A program made the translations under genes and the position numbers. Below are positions 12,834 to 23,890 of a stretch of DNA of 64,000 bases, one piece after another (the stretch's first letter is position 1; every line of letters starts with the position of its first letter). This stretch comes from Sclerotinia nivalis. Taxonomy: Eukaryota > Ascomycota > Leotiomycetes > Helotiales > Sclerotiniaceae. The notes beneath the pieces were generated by a model. It made no database searches, had not been told where the DNA came from, and was given only the letters and a program-made list of their open reading frames with translations. The stretch spans positions 1,984,001 to 2,048,000 of the forward strand of contig JAPEIS010000011.1 in the NCBI GenBank assembly GCA_029531795.1. Direction: 5' to 3'.

Positions 12834-13862
12834 GGTGGTGGGAATGTTACTGTGATTTCTTTAATCGTATGGTCAGCGGGAGTATTTTTGGGAAGCATTG
12901 GAATTGTAATTTCACGGACCTCTGTTAGGTTTCAATGCAGGTTGGATTGAAGGGCTATGATATTAGTTGTCTGTGAGGTTAATTATCATGGAGGCTTAGC
13001 TTTTAGACCTGGTAAATACAACCACATTCCAAGGCTTTGAGTTCGAAAAAGCGCCAAGATGTAGCATAGCAAATAAGACATCGGCTGCGAGTCGTGGCAT
13101 AATCTAATTGACATCTAGGAAACATCTTCAAGGTTTCTCTCGAGTGAAGATATATTTACCAAGGGATGATGATGATGATGAGGATGATGATGAGGATGAT
13201 GATGATGATGATATTAGAAAATTTGATTTTATTAGTAATTAAAGTTAATGATCGACCTGGAAAATTTAAGGTTAATAGGTACCTAGTAACCTCAAGCCAA
13301 GCCCGAGGAAGCTTATCTACAGGAACAGGATCACAACTTTTCCAACAACCACCAAGGCCAATTGCAACCAACCAACATCCAACCATCCAACCAATTCCGA
13401 ATATATTAATAACATCCAAATCACTCACCAATCTCTGACGACCAAAATTCATCTATGACAGATTGAAATTGAAGATTACACTTGTAATACTAGCTTACAC
13501 AGCAGCGGTCACTTATCGACCTTCCAAATGAAGATTGAAGAGATGGGGAAATCTTCCGTCGCTCCATTTATCCACCCGTGCCTTACCTTACACGATACTA
13601 TATAAGGAAGGTTGATTGACGATACCAACGCATCTTCGCGATAAGGTGTGGTAGGACATGAGAGTGGGGAAATGCTGTTCGTATTTTCCCCTGAGCTTTT
13701 CATGTACGATGGTATGATGTTGTATCCTAGTGAATACAAAGCTAGATGGATGGAGTAGTAAGAAGTAGTAAGTAACCTCATTCTTTTAGGAATAAATATG
13801 ATCCCTCATTCCCCATCTCAGAACTTGGTAGGTTTTTTCTCTTTACCTCAGTTAAGATAATC
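12834..13862. other. Intergenic region with trinucleotide repeat
   Basis: About 1 kb between the divergent DUF4267-like and sedolisin genes. It contains the GAT/GAG microsatellite at about 13163-13212 and short ORFs that only reflect the repeat or run through it. Confidence 0.5.
13163..13212. repeat. (GAT)n microsatellite with GAG interruptions
   Basis: A run of GAT triplets broken by a few GAG units. It opens spurious low-complexity reading frames on both strands (poly-Met and poly-Ile), so it is not coding evidence. Confidence 0.9.
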
Positions 13863-15893
13863 ATGGTGACTTCAATTGTTACTCTCGCGGCATTCTTGGC
13901 CGTTGGATTGGTGTCCAGCTCACCTATCAAAGCTCGTACACCGTACGCTGTGAAGGAAACTCATTATCCTCCTTCTCAATGGCAGAGAGTGGGACCTGCG
14001 ACTAAGGGCCGTTTGATTAATCTTCAAATTGGCTTGAGGCAAGGTCAATTCGATGAATTGGAAAGACATCTTTATGAAGGTATGTTTACTTTGTTCATAT
14101 ATCGGGGCAGAGCGTATTCAATAGTCTGGACTATTGAAAACCCTCAGAGTAATTGAGTTAGAAATTTGACCAATGAAAATGTATAGTCTCCGATCCTTCT
14201 CATCATCGTTACGGCCAACATCTCAGTGCTGATGAGGTGAACGATCTTATCAAGCCTACCGATGAAACTTATAACCTCGTCCACGAATGGCTTCAAGACA
14301 ATAATATTGAGGCGGGATCCCTTGAATACAGTCCTGCTAAAGACTGGATCAAAATCACCATCCCCATTGAGGATATCGAAAGTCTTTTAGATACCGAATA
14401 TTCAACCTATCAACACGAAGATGGAGAATACATAGTTCGCACCCCAGAATGGTCTTTACCTCTTCATCTCCACGACCACATCGAAACAATTCAACCCACC
14501 AATTCTTTCTTCAGACCACGCGCTGTAGCAAAGACAATGAAGAAAGTCGGCGAAGTCACAGAATACGAAGCTTTAGCACCATCGAACTACAAACCTCCTA
14601 CCGTTGGACAAACTGCGGCAGATGTTTGCAATGTCTCATCTGTAACTCCACTTTGTCTTCGAACTCTTTACGGTACCATAAACTACACGGTTCAAGCTGC
14701 TCACAAAAATAAGATGGCTCTTACAGACTATCTCGGAGAATCCAACAATCGATCTGATACCAAACTTTTCCTTGAACAATATAGACCCGAAGCAGCTTCA
14801 GCAGCATACAGTTTTGATGTTCAAATTATTAACGGGGGTAATAACGAACAAGGACAAGAAAATGCCACAGAACTCGCAGCTGGCAAAGATCTTGAGGGAA
14901 ATTTGGATTCCGAAACTATGTTAGGAATTGGTTATCCAACTCCATTGATCGCTTATACGACCGGTGGTTCCCCTCCTTTTACCCCGGATTCGCAAACTCC
15001 TACTGATACTAATGAACCATATCTCACATGGTTACAATATATGCTCGATCAAAAAGACAAAGATCTTCCAGGAGTAGTAAGTAACTCATATCAAGATACT
15101 GAACAAACAGTCCCATACTCTTATGCCGTTTCCGTTTGTAAAGGATTTGCCCAATTGGGAGCAAGAGGTGTTTCCGTTCTTTTCGGATCGGGAGATAATG
15201 GTGTTGGATCAGATGGTACATGTATTTCGAATGTCGACAACAGCACGACTTTCCTCGCTATGTTTCCTTCTACATGTCCTTACGTCACATCAGTCGGAGG
15301 AACAAAATTCATCAACCCAGAAGTCGTCGCCTCAGATGCCAGAAATGGATACGTATCCGGCGGAGGATTTTCCCGCTATTTCCCTCGTCCTTCTTGGCAA
15401 GATGCAGCCGTCAAACCATATCTCGCCTCTCTACCCAAGAACATCACCAAGTATTTCAATGCAACCGGTCGTGCATTCCCTGATATCGCGGCTCAAGGAT
15501 ACGCTTACATTACTGTCTGGAATGGCACTCTTGTTCATCTCGATGGAACTTCGGCGGCTACTCCTACCGCTTCTGCTATCCTCGCTTTAATTAACGATGC
15601 GTTAATCGCAGCAGGAAAACCAACTTTGGGTTGGTTAAACCCTTGGTTATATAAGAAGGGTTATAAAGCTTTCACCGATATCACCAGTGGAAGTTCTAGT
15701 GGTTGCGGTACTGATGGATTCCCAGCAACGGCTGGTTGGGATGCGGCTTCGGGTTTTGGTACTCCTGTAAGTTTTTTCTAGCCTTTTTTTTTGGATTTTT
15801 TTTGGGTGGATGATGCGGTTACTAATATGATTGATGTAGGTTTTCCCGAAAATTAAAGATTTGGTCCTCTCCAGTGGTTATGGTCATAATTGA
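13863..15893 (+). CDS. Secreted sedolisin (S53), tripeptidyl-peptidase type
   Basis: Three exons, 13863-14079, 14187-15766 and 15840-15893, encode 616 residues. Introns are 14080-14186 and 15767-15839. A signal peptide (residues 1-19, VTLAAFLAVGLVSSS) is followed by an activation prodomain beginning near 'HYPPSQWQRVGPA' and containing the family's HxxYGxHLSxDEV motif. The S53 catalytic domain starts around residue 215. The catalytic triad can be placed as Glu309 and Asp313 in 'DLEGNLD' and Ser528 in 'DGTSAATP', with oxyanion Asp409 in 'FGSGDNG'. The calcium site is at Asp570 in 'FTDIT' plus the later 'GWDAASGFG'. All key residues are present, so it should be an active acidic exopeptidase releasing tripeptides outside the cell. 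Several N-glycosylation sequons are visible. Confidence 0.95.
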
Positions 15894-16878
15894 CGTCGGG
15901 GGTTATTTATACCATGGTATGGAAATTTGAGGGTGATCACTTGGGTGCTTATTATCTATTTACACTAGTATTTAATAGATGTAATAGTAACGAATTCAGA
16001 TATGACTTTACACGAGTTTATAAATACGTATCTGAATATGTTCGAAATAACTATTTAACGATTCTCGGTGCTCTCACTAGGTATCATAATATACTCTCAC
16101 TACCATAATATATTCTCAGCACCATAATATACAACCTATATCCCCATCCGCTCTCCCCATCCCCGCCCCAAAATATTTATCTCGAGTCGAATCTTCAGTA
16201 TCTGTTATGTTCTCTATGGTATACTATCTGGAAATATCACCTCATTGTATGAACTGCTCCTGAAGAATTATCTTTTATAAACACATAAACCTTTCAAGAT
16301 ATCTAGGTGAAGGAAAATGAACGGTGGGGGTTTCCGGAGATTTCATTCAATATTCGCGCTTGGTTTTGAGTGCTGTTACGCATTATTTATTTATTAAAGA
16401 AGAGGAATAAACAGGTTTTGGAAAGATTGACAGAGGAAATTAGAACGAGATTTGAGACTGAAGATGAGATTCATAGAACCTATGGGGAGTTGTGAAGAAA
16501 CTGAAAATATCAACTGGCGGTTTTGGAAGAAACTATGCGGATTCATTCATCGGTATTATTTGGAGAGTCGAGAATAGTATTGGTGTACCTGGAGAGGGAT
16601 ATTGGGTGGATGGATTTTGGGTTCTGGGTGGTGTATGTTCTTTTCTTTTCTTTTCTTGTTTTAATCTTACTTGTGTACTGTTTATCGATTCGTATTTTGT
16701 ATAGGAATTGATTTTATTGCGGTGGAAATATTGAGAGGAGAAATAGATTATTATACTTATATGGTATAAATATATATATATATATATATATATTATATTA
16801 TTATTTACTCTTTTTATTCTTTAGAGTAGAGCTATAAATAAAAATCCTATATATAAATAGGAATATAAATACTTATAT
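15894..16878. other. AT-rich intergenic region upstream of retroelement
   Basis: About 1 kb of 3' flank of the sedolisin gene, ending at the retrotransposon. It contains a TA dinucleotide run at about 16770-16793 and two overlapping short frames around 16492-16711 that lack any domain. Confidence 0.5.
16770..16793. repeat. (TA)n microsatellite
   Basis: About twelve TA units in an AT-rich tract roughly 90 bp before the retroelement. Confidence 0.9.
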
Positions 16879-16883
16879 AAGAT
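16879..16883. repeat. Target-site duplication, left copy (AAGAT)
   Basis: Five bases directly before the first LTR, identical to 21760-21764 after the last LTR. Typical length for Ty3/gypsy integration. Confidence 0.85.
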
Positions 16884-17096
16884 TGTCACGGGGTCCCCGT
16901 ATATGGTATACGGAGACCGCTCGGGTTCCGACCCATAAGAGTCGGACCTCGGATAAGTGTAGGCTAGCCCCGGTCGGGGTTAGTGCTATATATAAATGTA
17001 TTTAAGGAATTGTTTCTTTTATAGAAACGTAGCTTTTCGAGTTACGTTTTATTAATAAAAGTGATTTTTGTTGTTCTATTTATTGTTTCTGTGATA
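16884..17096 (+). repeat. 5' LTR (213 bp)
   Basis: Starts TGTCACGGGGTCCCC and ends CTGTGATA. Contains a TATAAATG element and an AATAAAA signal. Differs from the central LTR almost only by C-to-T and G-to-A changes. Confidence 0.95.
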
Positions 17097-17134
17097 TTAT
17101 GTAGTTTTTATTTATTTGTATCGATACTTTTACA

Positions 17135-18918
17135 ATGTCGTTCTGTTTGTATCTGTTTAACCAATCTAGCTTCCCTGAAGAATTCGTTATTATTGTAACT
17201 AACGATATTACGATTTGGTATTATTATCTTATTTCCTTTTACGATTATAGTATAAGAGTGGAGGTAGAAATAATCGATCTGCAATCTGTAATTCAAAAGT
17301 TTATTCTCGATTTGCAAATCGAGAAAACTGTATTTATACGATGGAAGGAGGAGAACGATGGGTTGATTGTCTATTTGATTCAACTTCATTCTGTTTCTGT
17401 CGTTCCGTTTGTTTCAATCGATTTCTCGCCCTTGATATCCGTTACGACCCCGGTTGTCGCTTCTGTTCTATCGAAACCTCAATTGAGTGAAAAGGTATCT
17501 AACCCCGTATTGTTTGATGGAACGAAAATCGATCTTGATCGATTTATTGATCAAATACAGAATAAAATGTATGTCAATTCTGATTGTTTTACTTTTCTAT
17601 ATTCCCGTTTGATTTATATAATTGGAAGATTAATTGGATTCGTTGTTGTGCAAATTCGATTATATAATATCAAAGGGCAATTTGTTAAACTTGTTGATTA
17701 TGAAAATCTGTTGCAAATATTGGAAAGAGTTTATAGAAACTAGAACAAGTGGGTCGAGGCCTGGAAATTCTTGATCAATCTGAAATAAAGGAATCAATCG
17801 TTTTATGTTTTCTATGTTGAGTTTCAGAGATTAGTATTGGAAGCCGGGATAGCCGATGACAATAGTACTTTGATTATCCTGTTAGAATAAGTTCTGTCGA
17901 GTGAATTGAAGAACTAGATTGTTATTGTTGAGCTATCTACAAATAGCGCTGATGCATTCGCTGTTTTTATATAGACATTGGAGAATCGCTGTCTGTATTT
18001 GATAGAACCGATCGGTTCCGATTGCAATCCAATCGTCCCGTCGTTCTGTACTACAATTCAAAGTCTGAATCCTGTTAACTGTACTTTTGCTTTGTTTTCG
18101 AATGTTATTACTTGATCTGTTGCTTCTGTTACGATTATACCTGTTAAAAATCCAATGGATCTTAGTTCTTAAAAATGTATTAATAGATACGAACAAGGGG
18201 AATGCTTCTATTGTGGGTTGATTGATCATTGTATGAAAGATTGTCTGTTTTTAGATAATCGTTCTGTACAAATTAGAACTAGTTTTATTAATCCTGTTTT
18301 GCTATTCTCTGTTTCGTTTTTCGTTTAGATTCAATTGTATATTATGTTACTGTATAATCTGTTTCCTCCCGGTTTTCCGAATTCGGGAAACAGAGTTCGT
18401 TTGGTATAAATCGTTGTTAGACGAAAGCTTTGTATACATTACGTTTATCTGTTGTTGTAATTCAAGGTTTATTTTTCGTTGAAGAAACAAGTAATCGAGC
18501 AAATCTGATAATATTGTTTGTTATTATTCTATCGATGTTTGATCGATTCTGTTTTATTTATATTATAATAGATAGCGGATACAAAGGATATACTTTTGCA
18601 GATTGAAATTGAATAGAAGTTATCAAACTTCCAATATACAAATTATCTATCCTATTTGAAGTTATTGGATTCGATGGAAAAATATTGCCCGAAAACCGAA
18701 TGGATTGTTATATTCTAGCCGATCTACAAATCAACGATCATTATAAGAAAAAATCGAAAATCTATATTATTGAATTAGCTCATTATCCGATTATCTTGGG
18801 GTTGATTTGGTTAAAGAAGTACGATCCCTATATCGGATTCGTATTCAATACTTTTCGTTTCGATAACGAGTTTTATTGGAAGTCCTGTAATATGTTTGTA
18901 CAATTATCGAATGTTTGA
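17135..18918 (+). pseudogene. Retroelement gag, zinc knuckle and protease remnants
   Basis: A 202-codon open frame at 17135-17743 resembles the Ty3-type gag capsid region (NPVLFDGTKIDLDRFIDQI, DYENLLQILERVYRN). It continues, with several stop codons, to a CCHC zinc knuckle at 18203-18244 (spacing C-x2-C-x4-H-x4-C). Beyond it lies the aspartic protease: a DSG active-site triplet at about 18571-18579. The 18685-18918 frame has the retropepsin C-terminal signature ILGLIWLKKYDP. These parts normally make the Gag shell and the enzyme that cuts the polyprotein. Interruption by stops means no functional polyprotein. The central LTR begins about 100 bp after this segment. Confidence 0.88.
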
Positions 18919-19019
18919 ACCCTATCCGATATCCTTGTCAAAGTTTGTTCTGTTTATTTATTATTTCGTTTTGAAGTGCTAAAAAAAAAAGATATAGTAA
19001 GTATTTTAATCCGAGTTTG

Positions 19020-19232
19020 TGTCACGGGGTCCCCGTATATGGTATACGGAGACCGCTCGGGTTCCGACCCATAGGAGTCGGACCTCGGATAAGTGTAGGC
19101 TAGCCCCGGTCGGGGCTAGCGCTACACATAAATGTATTTAAGGAACCGTTCCTTCTATAGAAACGTAGCTCTTCGAGCTACGTCTTATCAATAAAAGTGA
19201 TTTCTGTTATCCTGTCTGCTGCCTCCGTGATA
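19020..19232 (+). repeat. Internal LTR (213 bp)
   Basis: Same length and orientation as the outer LTRs and the most GC-rich, least mutated copy. No matching 5-bp repeat flanks it (GTTTG before, CATTC after). No purine tract precedes it, and the sequence after it is RT/RNase H coding rather than a primer-binding site. Confidence 0.95.
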
Positions 19233-19242
19233 CATTCGCTCG

Positions 19243-21530
19243 ATGGTAAATCTGACTAAGAAGGATGTAGCCTTCCAATGGGATCCTGGTTGTGAGAAAT
19301 CGTTCTCGAATTTGAAAGCTGTATTTACAACAATACCTGTGTTAGCCTTTTTCGATTGGGAGAAGGATGTAATCCTAAAGACGGATATATCGGATTATAT
19401 ATTTGTTGGAATCCTTTTTCAATACAATAATGATGGGATTCTGAAATCTATTATATATTTCTCAAAAAAGTATTCAATTGTAGAATATAATTACGAGATT
19501 TATGATAAAGAATTACTAGCAATTATTTATTGTTTCGAAAAATAGCGATCCGAATTAAAAGGCGCCTCTTCCCCGATCAAGGTTATTACAGATTATAAGA
19601 ATCTGGAGTATTTTACGACAACAAAGCTATTGAACTATCGTCAAGTTTATTAATTTGAATTTCTGTTCTGTTTCAATTTCAAGATTACGTACTGTTCCGG
19701 AAAGCAAAGAGCGAAATTCGATGTTCTGATTAGGAGATCAAAGGATTTGTTTAAAGAGAGGGATGAATGCTTCTTTTATCAAAGTTAGATTGTTTTGAAA
19801 ACCGAAAATCTAGATATAGATCTGTTTTCTATTGTTAAACCAAAGAAGAAAGTCCGTTTCGCAATTACAATCCGTAACCAAATTCGTATCGATACCCTGT
19901 CGTCTATCCGCAATCCCGAATCATTTATCCGCGAATCTGGATTATCTACTTGTGAATCTGAACTATTTATGATACCCGATAATCCAATCCCTATCCAATT
20001 GTTTGAATCTATACAATTGGAATCCTCTAAAGAACTGAAACCTTTATTCGCTGAAGCTTACCTATCCGATCTATTTCTGTTATCGATTTTAAAGGCTTTA
20101 AAAAAGAATACTACTAGATATCTGTATATTATATTATCTGAATATACTATAAACAATGATTTATTATATTATCGTAAAAAGCTTTATATTCCTAATTACG
20201 ATTTTTTGAAAGTAAAACTTCTTCGAATGATCCACGATTCCTTTGTTGCTAAATACCCGTATTATATCTGTACCTTCGAATTGCTTTCCCGAAATTACTA
20301 TTGATTTGGATATTACGATTACATCTTTTGTTGAATATACAATTGTTATAATTGCCATCAAACCGCTTCGAATTGTAAAGGACAAAAAGAAATCTTATAC
20401 CTTCTCTCGATCCCGCAACAAGCTTGAAAAGATATCTCAATCGATTTTATCATTCATCTTCCGAAAAGCTTTGGGTATGATACAATATTTGTTGTAGTTG
20501 ATCGATTGATTAAAATGAAGTATTTCTTATTTTGTTAAGGAATCTGTAATTCCGAAGAAATCTTCCGTTTGTTTCTGAAGTATATATAAAAGCTCTATGG
20601 TTTGCTGTAAATCATTATATCCGATCATGGAGTTCAGTTTATCTTTGACTTTTGGAAGTATATCTGTAAACGATTAGATATTGTTTCGAAACTATTGATA
20701 ATTTATTATCCTGAAATCGATGAACAAACGGAAAGGGCGAATGCAATGCTCGAACAATACTTTCGCTCGTATATATCCTATTTGCAGAACGACTGGTCCG
20801 AATAGCTATCGATCGTCGAATTCTCGATTAATTCTGTTTGGTCCGAAAGCTTCCGTTTATCGCCGTTCTTTGCCAATTACGGTTTCCATTCCCGAATAGG
20901 TTTCGAATTCGTTGTATTCTTCGATCGCCCTGGAGTTCTGGATGCTGAGGAATTTATCAAAAAGATGAAATCGATTGTTGATTATTTAAAACCCGAATTG
21001 ATTGTTAGTCAAATCCGTTATTCGAAGAATACCGATTCCCATTGTTCGCTTGTTCGTCGATATCAGTTTGGAGATCTAATCTGATTTAATACTAAGAATA
21101 TCTGAACTTTTCGTCCCCAGAAGAAGCTAGATTGGAAGAACTTAGATCCCTTTCGAATTCTGAAGGGCATAAACTTGTACGCTTACGAACTAGAGCTCCC
21201 TGCTTCTATGAAGAATCATTCGGTCTTTCATGTTGATCTATTGTATCCCGTCAATGATGATTCTATTCCCAATCAATGTAACCTGTCTTCCCTTTTTATC
21301 GAAGTTGAAAGCATTGAGCAATTCGATGTAAAAAAAGTTCTGAATTCCTAATGGGAACGTCGGGGCCGTAATGGCCTCCGCCTGAAGTATATTGTCCGAT
21401 GGGTAAGTTATGATACGCTTACCGAAAAGCTTGCGGAGTATTTGGAGAATGTTTAAGAATTGATCTGTAATTATCATTATCGTTATCTGGATAAACCTGG
21501 TCCCTTTAATCGTCTCAACGAAGCTCGACC
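19243..21530 (+). pseudogene. Retroelement RNase H, integrase and chromodomain-like remnants
   Basis: The 19243-19545 frame is the end of the reverse transcriptase connection and the RNase H domain ([21 protein letters not shown]). It has candidate catalytic acidic residues in KTDISDY and YDKELLAI, and a later VITDYKNL after a stop. A linker follows, then an integrase zinc-binding region at about 20060-20304 (LLYYRKKLYIPN, with the HH..CC pattern partly lost). Decayed integrase core sequence extends to about 21200. The 21230-21475 part (QFDVKKVLN.., YIVRW) resembles the C-terminal chromodomain of chromoviruses. Stops occur throughout. Upstream RT motifs including the YxDD box are absent from the whole element. 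Confidence 0.85.
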
Positions 21531-21546
21531 CTAAGGAGGGAGGTAC

Positions 21547-21759
21547 TGTTATAGGGTCCCCGTATATGGTATACAGAGATCGCTCGGGTTCCGATCTATA
21601 AGAATCGGACTTCGAATAAGTGTAGGCTAGCCCCGGTCGGGGCTAGCGTTATATATAAATGTATTTAAGGAACCGTTCCTTTTATAGAAACATAGCTTTT
21701 CGAGCTATGTCTTATTAATAAAAGTGATTCCTGTTGTCCTGTCTGTTGCCTCTGTGATA
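21547..21759 (+). repeat. 3' LTR (213 bp)
   Basis: Begins TGTTATAGGGTCCCC, preceded directly by the purine-rich tract AAGGAGGGAGGTAC expected to prime plus-strand synthesis. Ends TGTGATA, followed by the target duplication. Confidence 0.95.
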
Positions 21760-21764
21760 AAGAT
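21760..21764. repeat. Target-site duplication, right copy (AAGAT)
   Basis: Matches 16879-16883, so the outer LTRs belong to one insertion event. Confidence 0.85.
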
Positions 21765-22182
21765 TATAATATATTGAGAAAGAATTAAAGAAGTTCGTTT
21801 GGTATATTGAAATATATTGACGTATTAGAAAGTGTTTAATATTAAAATAAGTTCAGATATCAAATAAATTTTTCTTTGAGAAGGTACAGGTATTTAGAGT
21901 AGTAAAAGCGTCGTTTGATATCTAATCGATCGTGAAAGAAGGAAATCTCTGAACATATCATATCAACTCCCCTATTCCCTAATGACCCACCACAGAACAT
22001 GACATTTAAAAATCGAACTACTCGAGTAGAAAAAGAATCTCATCTCATGCCAGAGCAGCCAGAGAAGAATTCTACCAAGTTAACTCCTAACCCAGACGAA
22101 AAGTATCAAAACGCATTTTTCATCTTTCTATCTTCCCATCTTTCCAACTCGACTCGACTCTTCTTTTCCACTTTCATTTCCA
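21765..22182. other. AT-rich flank of retroelement
   Basis: Short AT-rich gap between the retroelement and the 3' end of the next gene. The plus-strand frame 21999-22205 has no recognisable features. Confidence 0.5.
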
Positions 22183-23025
22183 TCATGGCAATCTTGTATA
22201 CGTAGTCTTCCACCATTTCTTTTCTTCGTTATTGTTTTGCGTTTCTCCTCCATTCTTATTTTCCATCAAAATCCTCAAATCCCGCCTCATTAAATCCCTC
22301 GATTCATTATACATCTGGATGTAATATTCTAAATCCGTTTGCTTCATTTGCTTTACTTGCTTTACTTGCTTTACTTGCTTTACTTGCTTCACTTATTTCA
22401 TTTGCTTCAATTGCTTCATTTGCTTCATTTGCTTCACTTGCTTCACTTGCTCCACTTGCTCCACTTCCTTTACTCCCTCTCTTGACTCTCGCGGAATTTT
22501 CTCCGCAGACGAAAATCCTTCATTCCTTATTCCTCCCTCCAATTGTCGTTCTAAAAGTCGAATTTCGGTTTTTCTTTTCTCGATTAAAGTTTCTACATGC
22601 TGACGCTCGAAAGTCAACGTCGAATTGCGAGGTAAAGGGTAAGAAGGTGGTTCGTCATTTTCGATTTCTCTTTTGTGAAATGATTGATTTTGATGTTGTT
22701 GTTGATTTTGATTTTGATAATGAGAGGATGGCCTGGAATTTTGAGATGAAGAATAAGATGGAAGCTCATCATTATCATTCTTGGTATTTTCTCTTCGTAA
22801 AGTTTGGTGATGGGGTGTCTTAGCTTTCCTCTCCTTCTCCTCTAAAGATACAGATGTATTCGATTTACTGTGTATTGGTGAGGACCGATGTGTGTCCTTT
22901 TCCGTTTTGTTATTACTATTGAATTGATGTTCTTTCTCAGAATTATTCAATTGTTCATACTTTGCCTCCTATGCTTTATTTGAATCTAAGATTCGGGCTA
23001 ATTTGGAGAATAGTTTGGAAAACAT
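22183..23025 (-). pseudogene. Hydrophilic KQ-repeat protein gene interrupted by two in-frame stops
   Basis: A single reading frame runs from the ATG at 23025 to a stop at 22183. It is broken by TAG at 22971-22969 and TAA at 22395-22393. On the coding strand both look like glutamine codons changed by C to T in a CA context. The product begins MFSKLFSKLARIL, then is rich in Ser/Asn/Gln/Glu with DELPSYSSS and DEPPSYPLP motifs. A predicted coiled coil (HVETLIEKRKTEIRLLERQLEG) leads into an array of about a dozen KQV/KQM triplets and a conserved-looking end (DLEYYIQMYNESRDLMRRDLRIL). The frame is preserved on both sides of each stop, so decay is recent. A shorter protein starting after the first stop cannot be ruled out. 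Function unknown. Confidence 0.65.
22340..22465. repeat. 9-bp minisatellite encoding KQ(V/M)
   Basis: Tandem units of the form TTTACTTGC/TTCATTTGC on the plus strand, coding for repeating Lys-Gln-Val/Met triplets on the minus strand. One unit carries the TAA stop. Confidence 0.85.
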
Positions 23026-23890
23026 GACAGCCTCTCTACTCTTGTTTCTCACAAATGATTCCTTGAGCGAAAGATGGTATATAGGTAGGTGGTTGAATAG
23101 ATGGATTGAAGATTAAGATGATTGATGTTAAGTATAACTTAGCTTCAACAATTGATGAAGGAAGAAAAGGAAAAAGAAAAGATAAGGAGAAACTATACTA
23201 GTAGTTGAGACTACTAGCTAGCACTAAAATCTACAAGTGATATCAGACTTTGCGGGGTACATAAACGAAGTTTATCCGATATCCGGCATCCGGGGTTTAT
23301 TCATACCTCACTCACTTCAAAATTTCATACTCCCCTTCTCGAGGATTTTCAATCACCGGTTTAGAAGTTGGTATATACTTTTTTATTATTACGACAATGT
23401 ATCAATGAATTCCAAACATAACATTGCGAGAACCTTTAAGCGAGGAATAGGTGCTGCATAAAAAAGAGACCTGTTTTGCCCCTACAGTATCGAGAGGTTG
23501 AATAACTTGGAAGGTCAAAACACAACGGTACAGATCATATAACGGACTGTGATTTTTTTATTTGGATAGAATTATTTCATGTTGCGTCTTTGAGCGAGAA
23601 TGAATCGTGGTTTGATATTTGTTGGGGTCTTGTACATGTGTTCTTTTAGCTACTTAAATTAATGTTAGGGCAGCTAGACTCGATCATGTATACATATTTT
23701 GAACCACTTCTGAACTTTGGCTTATTTAGGAAATGTAAATCTTCTTCTTGGAGGAAGTGTATGATGTTTTCCTCCCCCCTCATTTCAGCCCAGAACATCT
23801 ACAAAGAATAATATGATACATTAATCATGATACCACTGGTCCACTGCAGAATTTCACGTCCGATTCTCAAATTGTAGCCAACAATATAAC
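23026..23890. other. Intergenic, no supported gene
   Basis: About 0.9 kb between two minus-strand genes. It should contain the promoter of the KQ-repeat gene and the 3' UTR of the large upstream gene. The 75-codon plus ORF at 23237 has no features. Confidence 0.5.

Larger units (their letters stand above)
16884..21759 (+). mobile_element. Degenerate Ty3/gypsy LTR retrotransposon with three LTRs
   Basis: Bounded by LTRs at 16884-17096 and 21547-21759, flanked by the 5-bp duplication AAGAT (16879-16883 and 21760-21764). A third LTR of the same length and orientation lies inside at 19020-19232. Left interior: gag, a CCHC zinc knuckle and a retropepsin region. Right interior: RNase H, integrase and a chromodomain-like tail followed by a purine tract abutting the last LTR. 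The order protease, RNase H, integrase is that of Ty3/gypsy chromoviruses. The reverse transcriptase catalytic region is missing where the central LTR sits. Frames carry many stops and the sequence is very TA-rich, consistent with repeat-induced point mutation. It is not autonomous. Confidence 0.93.

Noticed and set aside
13166..13452. ORFs on both strands over the GAT repeat
   Set aside because: They are products of the trinucleotide repeat.
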